64,000 bases of DNA. Source: Siderastrea siderea (Eukaryota > Cnidaria > Anthozoa > Scleractinia > Rhizangiidae). A model generated the notes under the pieces. That model worked only from the letters and a program-made list of their open reading frames with translations, ran no database searches and was not told where the DNA came from. Made by a program: the position numbers and the translations under genes. Positions 1 to 10,646 of the stretch are shown one piece after another. Where the stretch lies: contig OZ034967.1 of NCBI GenBank assembly GCA_964030785.1, positions 50,851,533 to 50,915,532 on the forward strand, written 5' to 3'. Within the stretch, counting starts at the first letter, position 1. The number at the start of each line of letters is the position of its first letter.

Positions 1-91
1 TTTGTTCTTTTTCCTCATTGGTTCATATTTCAATTCATCTTCGCTTGATGAGCTAGCCAATGATCGCTTTCGTCGTTCTTCATTCCCATCC
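1..91 (-). CDS. Partial exon of a basic Lys/Arg/Ser-rich protein (runs off the left edge)
   Basis: On the minus strand an acceptor ending CTTTTAAG precedes an open stretch that begins at 91 and leaves the window at 1. It joins in frame to the exon at 307-393 (AG|G, Arg). The encoded stretch starts DGNEERRKRS, then has a short Ser/acidic run (SSSSEDE) and ends in MRKKNK. Alternating basic and Ser/acidic blocks are typical of nuclear or RNA-associated proteins, but no domain is visible and I do not recognise the gene. The exon call rests on the splice site and the matching phase. Confidence 0.4.
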
Positions 92-306
92 CTTAAAAGT
101 ATATGAAGTATTTAGTACTGCTCAATCGATACTATATTCATTCACGACTTCTTAAGATCTACCAGTCTCATAACAGTAAAAACGTGTAAGACGTTGGGTC
201 CTGTAATAGTTTTTAAAAAAATAAAATTTTCAAGTGCACAATGTCACAATTCAATAGGTGAACGTTCTGCTAAAACACATACTTTGTAAGTATTATAAAG
301 GCATAC

Positions 307-393
307 CTTTTAACGTGTTGACTATGACGACGATGATGTTCGCGATCTTTGGTTTTTTGCTTTTTATGACTTTTTCCCTTTTTCCTGGCATCT
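307..393 (-). CDS. Internal exon of the same basic protein gene
   Basis: Minus-strand exon of 87 nt between acceptor GTTCTCCAG and donor GTATGC, phase 2 on both sides. It encodes DARKKGKSHKKQ followed by KTKDREHHRRHSQHVK, a strongly basic His/Lys/Arg-rich stretch. The frame carries on into the exon ending at the left edge. Upstream exons must lie to the right of 393 but I could not place them, so the start of the protein is unknown. RS-like or nuclear speckle proteins have this composition; that is inference only. Confidence 0.45.
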
Positions 394-553
394 CTGGAGA
401 ACGATACACAGATTAACATTGCATGCCCAAGCAGGCAAGGTTCTAATGCGCCGCAAATTTTTATCTCATTACGAGAAGAGTATCTACAATGATACATTCC
501 TCGAGTTCCTTCACGTGACTCATTGCTCAAAAAAGGCTAATTTTTTTCCGACC

Positions 554-1011
554 CCATCTTGACGGGTAGGCAACGCAGTTAGAAATTATAGTGTTTGTAT
601 GGGAATCCGATGGCAAATATTTTTCTCAAAAATTGAATTCTGGACAACTTATGAATCGTAAAGTAAACATACTAGGCAAAAGTTTTTATTGACCAAGTTT
701 GGAAGATGTAGCTGGTCTAGAAAGCGTTCAGTTACGTTTTTAATTTTCCATACATTTGCCTATAATTTTTTTCCCGCGAACCGCGTCAATTTACGGGAAA
801 ATATAGACAACTGGATGGAAAATTAAAAACGTAACTAAACGCTTTCTAGCCAAGCTACATCTTTCAAACTTGGTGAATAAAAACTTTTGCCTAGCATTTT
901 AACTTTACAATTCATAAGTTGTCCAGAATTCAATTTTTGAAAAAAATATTGCCGTCGGATTTCCATACACACACTATAATTTCTAACTGCGTTGCCTACC
1001 TGTCAAGATGG
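554..1011. mobile_element. 458-bp foldback element (MITE-like)
   Basis: The two halves are near-complete inverted copies. The left end reads CCATCTTGACGGGTAGGCAA and the right end is its reverse complement with a few changes. The arms continue through AACGCAGTTAGAAATTATAG, GAATTCTGGACAACTTATGA and CAGTTACGTTTTTAATTTTC to a short centre near 775. No coding capacity and no clear target-site duplication were seen. A single long hairpin of this type is usual for non-autonomous DNA transposons. Confidence 0.75.
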
Positions 1012-1633
1012 CGTAGAAAACCGTGATAAGGCCAATTAAAACATTTTTTTCGTGGTGTTCTGTTTTCCAACGTGGAATCTGTGAGCTTCAATGTGAGCTA
1101 ACAAACGGATAAAAATGTTTAGATTCGTTAGTTGGCAGAGTTGAAGGGCCAAAAGTTTTCAAGTTCGATTCAAGTCTACTTTGAGATCGACTTTGAGGCT
1201 TGTGAACTATCATTGTTCATTCAATTGCAGAAAAATAGTATGTTATCCTTTTCACCTTTCACTGTGACTTCTTGTCTGTAGCGTTATTTGGTTTCGCTGG
1301 CAGACTGAAGTCAACATGAGTTTCGGATGAGTTTATTAGCGGTCAAATGGCGAAGATGCATGGATCTACTTAGATTTCAAACACTACACTTAGAAATCGA
1401 TTAGAAAAGAACTCTCGATTTTTGTGACGAAAGGCCTTATGGGGCCTCTCGTCACTATGTCATCGGCTATGAGTGAGTGTCTGTAACCAACTGAAAGTAA
1501 TTTCGGATTACGACCCAGTACGAAATCGTCTACGAAATCCCGACGACTGAAATTTACGAGGAAAAATCGATTTGACCTGACCATGTGCGTTCTCTTTTCC
1601 CAACTCGTCAGCGACGTGTTTGTGCTTTCGAAG
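1012..1633. other. No gene recognised
   Basis: A+T-rich sequence. A minus-strand open frame of 88 codons (1390-1656) is present, but it has no recognisable domain and no convincing splice context, so I do not call it a gene. Confidence 0.3.
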
Positions 1634-1743
1634 GTGAGTTGTTCTTCTTTTATCACAATACAATGTATTCAAACTCTTTTGTGTCTAGGTGAGTTGTTCT
1701 TCTTTTATCACAATACAATGTATTCAAACTCTTTTGTGTCTAG
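1634..1743 (+). repeat. Perfect 55-bp tandem duplication that looks like a small intron
   Basis: Positions 1634-1688 and 1689-1743 carry the same 55 bases in direct repeat. Each unit begins GTGAGT, like a splice donor, and ends CTTTTGTGTCTAG, like a polypyrimidine tract plus acceptor. Either unit, or both together, could behave as a tiny intron on the plus strand. No gene is established on either side. Confidence 0.8.
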
Positions 1744-1939
1744 AACTAGGCACAACTTTCTATGCATTTGCAGTCAAATTTGTATTTCTAAGGAATATTT
1801 CAGATTTTGGGGCGCTTTATGTGGTTTGTTTGCCAACAAAAGTCCGATTGCTTCGCTTGGCTTATTACACAAGACCAGTGCTGGCCGTATGGCGTTCTTC
1901 AATTCCCTTAGGGGAACAAATAAACCGAGAAATGGGGCT

Positions 1940-2045
1940 CAAAATCTCCTTCGGGAGACTCAAACTTCACTTCGGGGAACTAGTAATCACAGTTAACTCT
2001 GCTTCGGCAGACTCAAACTTCCCTTCGGGGAACTAGTAATCACAG
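1940..2045 (+). repeat. Two tandem copies of a 53-bp unit
   Basis: Two adjacent copies (1940-1992 and 1993-2045) share the core CTTCGGGGAACTAGTAATCA and the preceding GACTCAAACTT. A third partial start follows (TTAACTCTGCTTC near 2056). They lie just upstream of the RPA-like gene and could be part of its old promoter or of a mobile element that carried it. Confidence 0.6.
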
Positions 2046-2186
2046 CAATGTGATCTTAACTCTGCTTCAAGCAGTATACAAGCAGTATCTTTATCAATAG
2101 TCACATAAACAAATGATCTTATACACACTACTCAAGAACAACAATCAACATCTTTCTCATTAAATTTTTTTCCCTCCAGTAAGAAC

Positions 2187-3383
2187 ATGTCAAAAGATAA
2201 TCCAGGTAAAAATTTTACATACCATTTCATTGTTTATATTCATAATTTATAACTGTTTCCTCTATTTACTCAAAAATATGCTTTGTCAAGGAATATATTA
2301 CATGTATATTCATTCTAATATTATATTCAATTATTTCTGTTTAGATACATCATCTATTGAAGGATATGTACACCTATTAAGCGATGTACAATCTGCTTCA
2401 AACTCGACATCAAGCTATTTTGATTTTAAAATCCAGACATCTGATACTGAAGCAGCACGTGCAGTTTGCTATTCACCTAAAAAAAGAGTCAACCTGCAAC
2501 AAGCGTACATCAACAAATCTCCTATCAAGATCACTGGAGTTAAGAAGGCCACCAAGAGGTATCATAGTGAAGGTTTTGATGAATTTACCATCACTAAAAA
2601 TGCCAAAATTGCACCTTGTTCATTGCCATTTGAATACAATGATGAAATGAACAACAGACTCTGCACAATAGAAGAAGCACTGTCAAAAGATGTGTATGAG
2701 CGAGTAGACATCAAAGGCAAAGTATATCAAAAAGATGATGTGAAGGAAAAGATTCTAATAAAAGAAAAGCCAAAATATAAAGTTGATGCCTTTATTGCAG
2801 ACCAAACAGAAACCATTAAGATAGTACTTTGGGAAGGTACTGTATCATAAGCAAAGTAAACATTGGCAAAACATACCACTTCAAAAACTTGACGATGCGC
2901 ATCTTTGATGATGCGAAGTTTCTTAACACCAGTGAGTTCACTATCATTGAGGAAATTGAAGATATGCCAGATGTCAATTTCAATACCCCTGAAATGCAGG
3001 AAAAGATTCTCCATGGAAGAGTCATAAGTGCCCTAATCAAGCGGTCGTCATCGTGCATAGTATGCAATGCATCATTAAAAGAAATATCAAAAGAAGAAGA
3101 TGAAATAACATGTGACAAATGTGGAATGACCACTTTGGCATCTGCCTGTGATACCAAGGTGGTTGCCCAGCTTGTTGTCAAAACTGCAGATTAAAAAATT
3201 CTCAAATTTACATCTTTTAATGATGGTATTCAGAGTGTGTTGGATTTAAATAATTGCAAAGATTCCTTAAATGAAATAGATATTTCTGACTTAAGGAAGA
3301 AAATTTTTGATTCAGGCGTAATGAAAATGATTATCGATAAAGCCAATCAAGTCATTGCACAATTTTTGCCTGAACATGATTAA
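2187..3383 (+). pseudogene. RPA-like OB-fold / zinc-ribbon protein, broken copy
   Basis: A short first exon (2187-2205, MSKDNP) has donor GTAAAA. It splices in frame to an acceptor TTTCTGTTTAG at 2344. The main exon encodes a predicted OB fold (GKVYQKDDV to IKIVLWEG) followed by VNIGKTYHFKNLTMR. A four-cysteine zinc ribbon follows (CIVC near 3056 and CDKC near 3112). This order resembles the single-stranded DNA-binding half of RPA70. Near 2840 the frame shifts by one base, and an in-frame TAA at 3193-3195 cuts the protein. The same frame then stays open for 62 more codons to the TAA at 3381. The two lesions suggest a decaying copy, possibly one once carried by a mobile element. A sequencing error could explain one lesion but probably not both. 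Confidence 0.6.
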
Positions 3384-3439
3384 GACAGAATTTTCTATGT
3401 ATAATAAAAAGAACTTTCAACTTACAATAGAAAGAACTT

Positions 3440-3715
3440 TCATCGTTTATTGATATTATTGTATTATTCAAAGTTTATATTCATTACTATCTTAGGACTC
3501 GTCCACACTGATAAGTTTTCATAGCCCTTTTTTTGTTCTCCGTCCTCAAGGGAATGAAAAACAATACAAAACCGCTAGGAAAACGTATCAGTGTGGACGA
3601 CGCCTTAGTAAACATCGTTTATTGATATACTGTTTTATATCATCTACATAGTTGAAATTGTTTATTGATATATTGTTTTATATAATTGGTATAATTAAAA
3701 TCATTTATTAATATT
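3440..3715. repeat. A+T-rich repeat block, copy A (units near 45 bp)
   Basis: Repeats of TTTATTGATATATTGTTTTA and close variants occur every 45 bp or so. The whole block recurs at 5096-5265. In this copy it is interrupted by the MITE at 3495-3604, which copy B lacks. Confidence 0.65.
3495..3604. mobile_element. 110-bp PIF/Harbinger-like MITE with TTA target duplication
   Basis: The left end GGACTCGTCCACACTGATAA matches the reverse complement of the right end (GGCGTCGTCCACACTGATAC). It is flanked by TTA at 3492-3494 and 3605-3607. The homologous block at 5096-5265 reads CTTAGTAAAC straight through, so the empty site is in the window. GG-initiated ends and a 3-bp TTA duplication are standard for PIF/Harbinger elements. 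Confidence 0.8.
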
Positions 3716-3716
3716 T

Positions 3717-3832
3717 AACAATTATTCTACGAGGGCGCGCTGGATATCGAATGATAGATAACCAACGAGGCGCGTAGCGCCGAGTTGGTTATAATCATTT
3801 GATATCCAGCAAGCCCGAGTAGGATAATTGTT
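3717..3832. mobile_element. 116-bp foldback element
   Basis: The ends AACAATTATTCTAC and GTAGGATAATTGTT are inverted copies. The inner arms (CTGGATATCGAATGAT / ATCATTTGATATCCAG and ATAACCAAC / GTTGGTTAT) continue almost to a GCGC-rich loop. No coding capacity. Confidence 0.7.
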
Positions 3833-5095
3833 TTATTAAAAACTTAACCACTATTTAAAAAGAAAATCAGAAAGAACGGGAAAAATGAGAAAAGAAATTT
3901 AAGCGGAACAAGAATCGATCACATGACTGAACGAAAAAGGCGCCAAAACCTCGCGAAGTGTTGCAGCGTTTCATTGCAAAGCTGAATGAATCAATGAAAA
4001 CTGCTCGGAAGTGAACAAAGTAGCACACGTTTTGGAAAAAAATCTTCTAATTATTGGCTCTGAAATATGGTACGTGTTTGATTTTCCCTGAACATTGTTG
4101 TAATCATCGTTCAAAGCGGATTGAAGCTGTACAATTTCACCATATAGCTGCTGGAGTTGAAACTGAACAAGTTTGTAATCTGTTCGCACAACGGAGCCAT
4201 CATGTGCGTGTTTGATCGAACTGAAGACAGAACAAATTTGAACAGTTGAACTTGAAGAGGTATTTTCTATGCAGCTCAGAAGCAAGATTACTGTAGCGAG
4301 GAACATTAGGATTCACCATCATAGTTTGTTAAACGCAAAGGGCAAAATGCAGTTGTTCTCGGTTTAGAGGTTGCGGACGGAATGGTAAAAACAACATTCA
4401 AACAACTGGAAAAGCGATTCAACTCCGTTTACATGGCATCCAATTTCTATCTGAGCATTTGGACCTGTTGGAACATAGAGCTACAACAAGTGCAGGTAAA
4501 CCAGTGTCCTGATTTTGCATGTTAAAGCCGAAAAACAATCTCGCCCTTCCTTCCTTCTTGGTAGTTTGCAGCTGTATTTTTTTAGCACTTGTTTCGACTG
4601 CTTCACGATTTTCGCACCGACTCGCCATGAATGTGTGATAGTTTTTATTAAATGCTCCAGCCCCATTTCATTGTGTTTTATTTTGTCTTGTCTTGATATT
4701 TTGAAGTGGAAATCCTTTTTGATAATACCTACCGTTTGTTCAATTTCAATGATCGACGCGACGATCGATGAAAGAAATTAATTGTAAACACAACGCTTAA
4801 TGCTTAAATTTCTATTTCTGCACAGTTTCTTCAAACAATTTTGACTTGTGTTAGACGACGCTGTTGGTGATGCTTGTTGGTGACGTTGTTGGAATTTCTG
4901 CTTAATTTAAATTTGCTGGCAAGTGATTTTTCTCGTCCATATTTCTCGCCAGGTTGCTCGCGAGGAAAAAAACTTTCAGCTCACTTTGTTGTTGAGTGTT
5001 CATTGACCATATTTGTCGCAGCAGGTATATGAGCTGATAGCCTAGCTCCGTTGAGCCAATCAAAATGCTAGAAATCCAATATACCTAGTCCAGTT
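3833..5095. other. Unassigned 1.26 kb, possibly repeat-derived
   Basis: It starts TTATTAAAAACT and ends with its reverse complement AGTTTTTAATAA (5092-5103), a 12-bp inverted match that may mark the ends of an old element. Apart from the doubtful minus-strand frame at 3971-4306, no coding signal stands out. Confidence 0.3.
3971..4306 (-). CDS. Doubtful 111-codon frame with a signal-peptide-like start
   Basis: The frame starts MFLATVILLLSC, which looks like a secretion signal. It continues with a Gln/Leu-rich stretch (LVQFQLQQLYGEIVQLQSAL) that could form a coiled coil. No domain is recognised and no neighbouring exon was found. It may be the first exon of a secreted protein or a chance frame inside repeat-derived DNA; I favour neither strongly. 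Confidence 0.22.
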   Translation of the reverse strand: MFLATVILLLSCIENTSSSSTVQICSVFSSIKHAHDGSVVRTDYKLVQFQLQQLYGEIVQLQSALNDDYNNVQGKSNTYHISEPIIRRFFSKTCATLFTSEQFSLIHSALQ

Positions 5096-5265
5096 TTTAA
5101 TAAATTGTATTATTCAAAGTTTATATTCATTGCTACTGTATCTTAGTAAACATCATTTATTGATGTTCTGTTTTATATCATCTACATAATTGACATTGTT
5201 CATTGATATATTGTTTTATATAATCTAATATAATAGTTAAAATCGTTTATTGATATATTGTATTT
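5096..5265. repeat. A+T-rich repeat block, copy B (MITE-free)
   Basis: This block matches 3440-3715 closely (TGTATTATTCAAAGTTTATA, then TTTATATCATCTACATA). It lacks the 110-bp MITE and so shows the pre-insertion state, TCTTAGTAAAC at 5141-5151. Confidence 0.65.
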
Positions 5266-6124
5266 AAGCCTCTATTTTGTTCCTGTTAAACTATAGAAGT
5301 TAATAAAGATACATGTATTGTTATTTTTGAATTTCACTGATCATACATTTGAAATACAGCCATAATAGAGTGAACTCACTTTGATCCGTGTGCAAAATCG
5401 ATGATAGATTATGTTGATTCTCTAATTATTGTTATCAACACTATTTAGTAACTTAGTAATATTTGTTGGATCAATTTAGTGCGTTCACTCTAGACATCAT
5501 TGCATAAAAGCGTGAAACACCTAATTTACATAACAACAATGACTGTCAGAAGAATTTTTCCATGCATGAGTATCTAGTCAGCTCATTAAACTGGTCTGTC
5601 CTTTTTAAGATGGAATTACAAGGTCCTAATTATCTTCATTTACTATCTCTATTTCGTGAATAATATAAAGGAGACTTCAAATTACACTCTGTCTTATGTC
5701 CTATTCTAGATCTCTATGTTCCTATTAAATCTCTTATGCCTGAGTCACATGCAGTCCTCAACTGCATATTTTTATTGTTGTTGTCGTCGTTGTTGTAAGC
5801 TTATGGTTTGGAAATCTGTTCAAGTTAAAAATAGTTTAAAAGCTTTACTTACCTGTCTTTCCTGTGCTTTCCCATCTTTACAAGTCCGAACAGTTCTTAG
5901 ACCGTAACCAAAGCGTCGAAATTTAAAGCGGTCAACTGAAGCATGTGCTTTGAAAGTGACGTCACAAGAAAATATCTCCCTTGGGGAGTAGCCCGCGTTG
6001 CAAATTTTGTAAGCTTAACATGAGGCAGAGCGCCTGCCAAATATCGAAAATATAGAACACCTGCGATTCTCATTTGGAGACAGAGAGGGTGAGGAGAACT
6101 TATTTTCTCTTTGCAAGTATTCAA
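5266..6124. other. No gene recognised
   Basis: A+T-rich DNA with short, unconvincing frames only. No splice-linked coding pattern, RNA gene or clear transposon end was found. Confidence 0.3.
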
Positions 6125-6480
6125 TATTCTTGATTAAAAAACTGAATATTCAATATTCCTTACAATTTTGAGCCAATATTCAATATTCCTTTACAATTTT
6201 AAGCCAGTATTCAATATTCATTATTCCGCTTCAACCCCCGACCGAGATTACCGGTTGTCTTGGCGGGATCACCGATGTCTTGGCAAGATCACGCCGGGAA
6301 CCGAAACTCTCGCCGGGATTCTTTCCAAGATCCCGGCCAAGATTTTTTCTTGCCAAGATCCCGTTACAATCCCGGCGGGGAAATTCCGTTTCCCGGCGAG
6401 ATTTTTCATTTCCCGGCAAGATCCCGGTAGGAAGCGGGATTCTTGGCGGGATCCCGCCGGGATCCCGGTAGCCATTTTAC
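6125..6480. repeat. Short tandem motifs: AATATTCAATATTC, then CCCGGCAAGATCCCGG-type
   Basis: The left part (6125-6230) repeats an ATTCAATATTC motif. The right part (6240-6475) is an abrupt GC-rich block built of degenerate AAGATCCCGGC / GGCGGGATC words in both orientations. Open frames here are by-products of the repeat and are not genes. Confidence 0.65.
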
Positions 6481-6485
6481 AAGGG

Positions 6486-8646
6486 TGAGCAGTACTTTCC
6501 TGTGTGGCTGTTTTTTAATACTGTACAAGGTGATTTTTCAAATGAAAGCTATTGAGCAGTACTTTCCTGTGTGGCTGTTTTTTAATACTGTACAAGGTGA
6601 TTTCTCATGTGAAAGCTATTGAGCAGTACTTTCCTGTGTGGCTGTTTTTTAATACTGTACAAGGTGATTTTTCAAATGAAAGCTATTGAGCAGTGGTGGC
6701 TGTTTTTTAATACTGTACAAGGTGATTTCTCATATGAAAGCTATTGAGCACTACTTTCCTGTGTGGCTGTTTTTTAATACTGTACAAGGTGATTTCTCAT
6801 ATGAAAGCTATTGAGCAGTACTTTCCTGTGTGGCTGTTTTTTAATACTGTACAAGGGGATTTCTCATATGAAAGCTATTGAGCAGTACTTTCCTGTGTGG
6901 CTGTTTTTTAATACTGTACAAGGTGATTTCTCATATGAAAGCTATTGAGCAGTACTTTCCTGTGTGGCTGTTTTTTTAATACTGTACAAGGTGATTTCTC
7001 ATATGAAAGCTATTGAGCAGTACTTTCCTGTGTGGCTGTTTTTTAATACTGTACAAGGTGATTTCTCATGTGAAAGCTATTGAGCAGTACTTTCCTGTGT
7101 GGCTTTTTTTTAATACTGTACAAGGTGATTTCTCATATGAAAGCTATTGAGCAGTACTTTCCTGTGTGGCTGTTTTTTAATACTGTACAAGGTGATTTCT
7201 CATATGAAAGCTATTGAGCACTACTTTCCTGTGTGGCTGTTTTTTTAATACTGTACAAGGTGATTTCTCATATGAAAGCTATTGAGCAGTACTTTCCTGT
7301 GTGGCTGTTTTTTAATACTGTACAAGGTGATTTCTCATATGAAAGCTATTGAGCAGTACTTTCCTGTGTGGCTGTTTTTTAATACTGTACAAGGTGATTT
7401 CTCATATGAAAGCTATTGAGCAGTACTTTCCTGTGTGGCTGTTTTTTAATACTGTACAAGGTGATTTCTCATATGAAAGCTATTGAGCAGTACTTTCCTG
7501 TGTGGCTGTTTTTTAATACTGTACAAGGTGATTGCTCATATGAAAGCTATTGAGCAGTACTTTCCTGTGTGGCTGTTTTTTTAATACTGTACAAGGTGAT
7601 TTCTCATATGAAAGCTATTGAGCAGTACTTTCCTGTGTGGCTTTTTTTAATACTGTACAAGGTGATTTCTCATATGAAAGCTATTGAGCAGTACTTTCCT
7701 GTGTGGCTGTTTTTTAATACTGTACAAGGTGATTTCTCATATGAAAGCTATTGAGCAGTACTTTCCTGTGTGGCTGTTTTTTAATACTGTACAAGGTGAT
7801 TTCTCATATGAAAGCTATTGAGCAGTACTTTCCTGTGTGGCTGTTTTTTTAATACTGTACAAGGTGATTTCTCATGTGAAAGCTGTTGAGCAGTACTTTC
7901 CTGTGTGGCTGTTTTTTAATACTGTACAAGGTGATTTCTCATGTGAAAGCTATTGAGCAGTACTTTCCTGTGTGGTTGTTTTTTAATACTGTACAAGGTG
8001 ATTTCTCATGTGAAAGCTATTGAGCAGTACTTTCCTGTGTGGCTGTTTTTTAATACTGTACAAGGTGATTTCTCAAATGAAAGCTGTTGAGCAGTACTTT
8101 CCTGTGTGGCTGTTTTTTTAATACTGTACAAGGTGATTTCTCATGTGAAAGCTGTTGAGCAGTACTTTCCTGTGTGGCTGTTTTTTTAATACTGTACAAG
8201 GTGATTTCTCATGTGAAAGCTGTTGAGCAGTACTTTCCTGTGTGGCTGTTTTTTTAATACTGTACAAGGTGATTTCTCATGTGAAAGCTGTTGACCAGTA
8301 CTTTCCTGTGTGGCTGTTTTTTTAATACTGTACAAGGTGATTTCTCATATGAAAGCTGTTGAGCAGTACTTCCCTGTGTGGCTGTTTTTTTAATACTGTA
8401 CAAGGTGATTTCTCATATGAAAGCTGTTGACCAGTACTTTCCTGTGTGGCTGTTTTTGTAATACTGTACAAGGTGATTTCTCATATGAAAGCTGTTGACC
8501 AGTACTTTCCTGTGTGGCTGTTTTTGTAATACTGTACAAGGTGATTTCTCATATGAAAGCTATTGAGCAGTACTTTCCTGTGTGGCTGTTTTTGTAATAC
8601 TGTACAAGGTGATTTCTCATATGAAAGCTGTTGAGCAGTACTTTTC
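6486..8646 (+). repeat. Minisatellite, about 32 units of 67-68 bp
   Basis: The unit runs GAGCAGTACTTTCCTGTGTG, GCTGTTTTTTAATACTGTAC, AAGGTGATTTCTCATATGAA, AGCTATT. Units vary mainly in T-run length (6-7), in CATATG versus CATGTG, and in TATTGAG versus TGTTGAG or TGTTGACC. The last two variants are concentrated to the right of 7860, so the array has a left-right polarity. The unit is a shortened form of the dispersed repeat seen at 8700, 23930, 43250 and 47400: the stretch between AAGGTGATT and ATGAAAGCT is deleted. It occupies the region where the fibrinogen exon of the left CniFL gene would be expected. Confidence 0.95.
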
Positions 8647-9010
8647 CATGGTCTTTTTTATTACTATGCTGTACAATGTGGATCTAAGTTTTGAGCTCGC
8701 GGATAAAATCCCAAAGTGTAACCATTCGTATTAAAGCTATTGAGAAGTACTTTCTGTCGTACTGTGCATTATTCGGTTCAACGTTTTTTAACTTTTGAGT
8801 CTATAAAATAAAGTCACAGTTAAATCTTTGACCTCACGGATGAAAGCTATTGAGTCGAACATTCCTGTTGTGTTACTTCTGTCAGGAGCCCATTACTCAT
8901 TAATGGGCCCATTAATGGGCTCCTGCTTCTGTATTAAAGCAGTGCAAGGTAGTTCTAATTTTTCAGTGGGTCGATATTATTTTCAGTGGGTCGATATTGC
9001 TACCACTTAA
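8647..9010 (+). repeat. Diverged units of the dispersed repeat, with a 41-bp hairpin insert
   Basis: Old copies of the AAAGCTATTGAG...ACTTTC unit continue past the array. Within TGTTACTTCTGT...TATTAAAG lies AGGAGCCCATTA (8884-8895) mirrored by TAATGGGCTCCT (8913-8924). The paralogous copy near 24330 lacks this insert. Confidence 0.6.
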
Positions 9011-10508
9011 ATTAATGAACGCTAATAAGCCTTATCTCCTAAGAGAAACTTTTTCTAAGAAGGAATCATTCGGTAGCAGAACGTGAAACATCGATAGCCA
9101 TTAGTGAAAATAGAAACCTGACGTACCGTGTAACACTAAATTTTTGCAGAGTTTAATTCTACGAATGGGCGATTTTTTGTGTTTTACGGAAATTAATTTT
9201 TTCGATTGGGGAAACCTGGGTTTTCTTGCCGGGGACTAATTTTGGATTTTGAGAGGTCGCGTTCAATTTGAGGTATAACATTTATCTGAGTACATGCAAT
9301 CTGAATTTAGGTGAAACAACATGCACATGTAAAACACGTTGATCGCAGTTAATCAATAGTACCTTCGGACGATCCATTTCCGTAAAGCCTTTTGCAGCTT
9401 ATAAATTCTGGTAGTGTACCGATTGCAATTTCATCGTTTTTGTTTCTGAATGTTTTGTTTCTAATTTCGTTTTATTTCTGAACTAAAAAGAGACGTTTTA
9501 AGTAAATGGGTACCAACACGATTTTACATTACGTGTAAAAGGTGATCTTTGTATATAATTTCGACAGTGGAGAAAATTTTTGTAGAGAAAAACTTTGCGG
9601 TACCTTTTTTTGGCTGGAACCTTTTTTTGCAGATCTTGAAAAAACCGCAGAAATTAGAAGCCGCAAAAATTTAGTACCATACGGTAGATCGTTTTCGCCA
9701 TAAACGCTAAGTAAGAAAAAGCCGATATCGCCTTCGGCAATACAAAAAGCTTGAGTCGCACAACTAAACTAAAACGTATTTTAAAAGATAGACACTTATT
9801 TCAACAGAAATTAAAAGCCGTTTTCATTAAGGAGACAATTGCTGAAGAGTTAACCAAACGTAAACAACTGCAAAATAAAACGCACGTTTTCATGACTAGA
9901 GAAACAAGAAATTGAAAGTCACTTTATTTGAAATAATTAAACGTGCCCTTACTCCAAAATGATCTCGATACTCCCCAAATCAACTGTTCAAGCACCTTTC
10001 TAAAAGAAACCTTGGAAATGGCTTGGGTTTATTTTTGTTGGTCTCTTCAAAACATCACGAAATTTTGACAATTGACGCTTAATTATTCGAACTTTTCCGT
10101 ATACCAATAGCGGCGAAATTTGCTTGTTTAACCAAAAAGATTTGCTTTACATCATTCTAGTTGATATTCCGCCTTAACAATGTTTTGTCTTTCAAAGAGA
10201 GGGGATAAAAAGCTCCAAACAAGCGATTTTGTTTTTTTCTTTTTCTTTCTGTTTTGCCTTTCTAAACTTTCTAGGTTTTCTACAATATGCAAATTTCTCT
10301 CTCAAAGTTTTCCCCTACATTACTGGCAGGCATCTTCTGTGTTTTTGCTCGCGTGTTTCTACTTCTTCGAAATTTTTTCTGTCTGCCATAGCCATCCAAC
10401 CTCGCGTCTTCTCGTAGTAGGCAGCTTTCGCAAAATTTCGCTTGTTCTTCTTGCTTGGCAATCCTTAAGTGATAGTCTAAACTGAATTCAGTTTACGATT
10501 TTATATTT
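9011..10508. other. Last visible intron of CniFL-1, paralogous to about 24380-25130
   Basis: Blocks such as CGATAGCCATTAGTGAAAAT and TTTTCGCCATAAACGCT recur near 24480 and 24770, showing that this intron belongs to the large duplication. No exon was found. In particular there is no fibrinogen-like coding sequence. Confidence 0.5.
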
Positions 10509-10598
10509 AGAACAAATTATGATACGTTACGTTGCGTTGCGTTACGTTACGTTATGTTATGTTAAGTCATGTTATGTTACGTTATGTTATGTTATGAC
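10509..10598. repeat. Pentanucleotide repeat (GTTAY)n
   Basis: About 17 imperfect copies of GTTACGTTAT-type units, just 3' of the donor of the Ig2-Ig3 exon of CniFL-1. Confidence 0.8.
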
Positions 10599-10646
10599 CC
10601 ACGTCCGCGCGTACGGGTCCCTTAAACAGTAGTGTATCTTACTTAC

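Noticed and set aside
6168..6488. Arg/Pro-rich frames on both strands
   Set aside because: By-products of the GC-rich CCCGG/GATCCC low-complexity block.
7569..7754. Frame encoding a repeated FLILYKVISHMKAIEQYF motif
   Set aside because: Occurs only where T-run lengths keep the minisatellite open; interrupted in other units, no start context or splice support.
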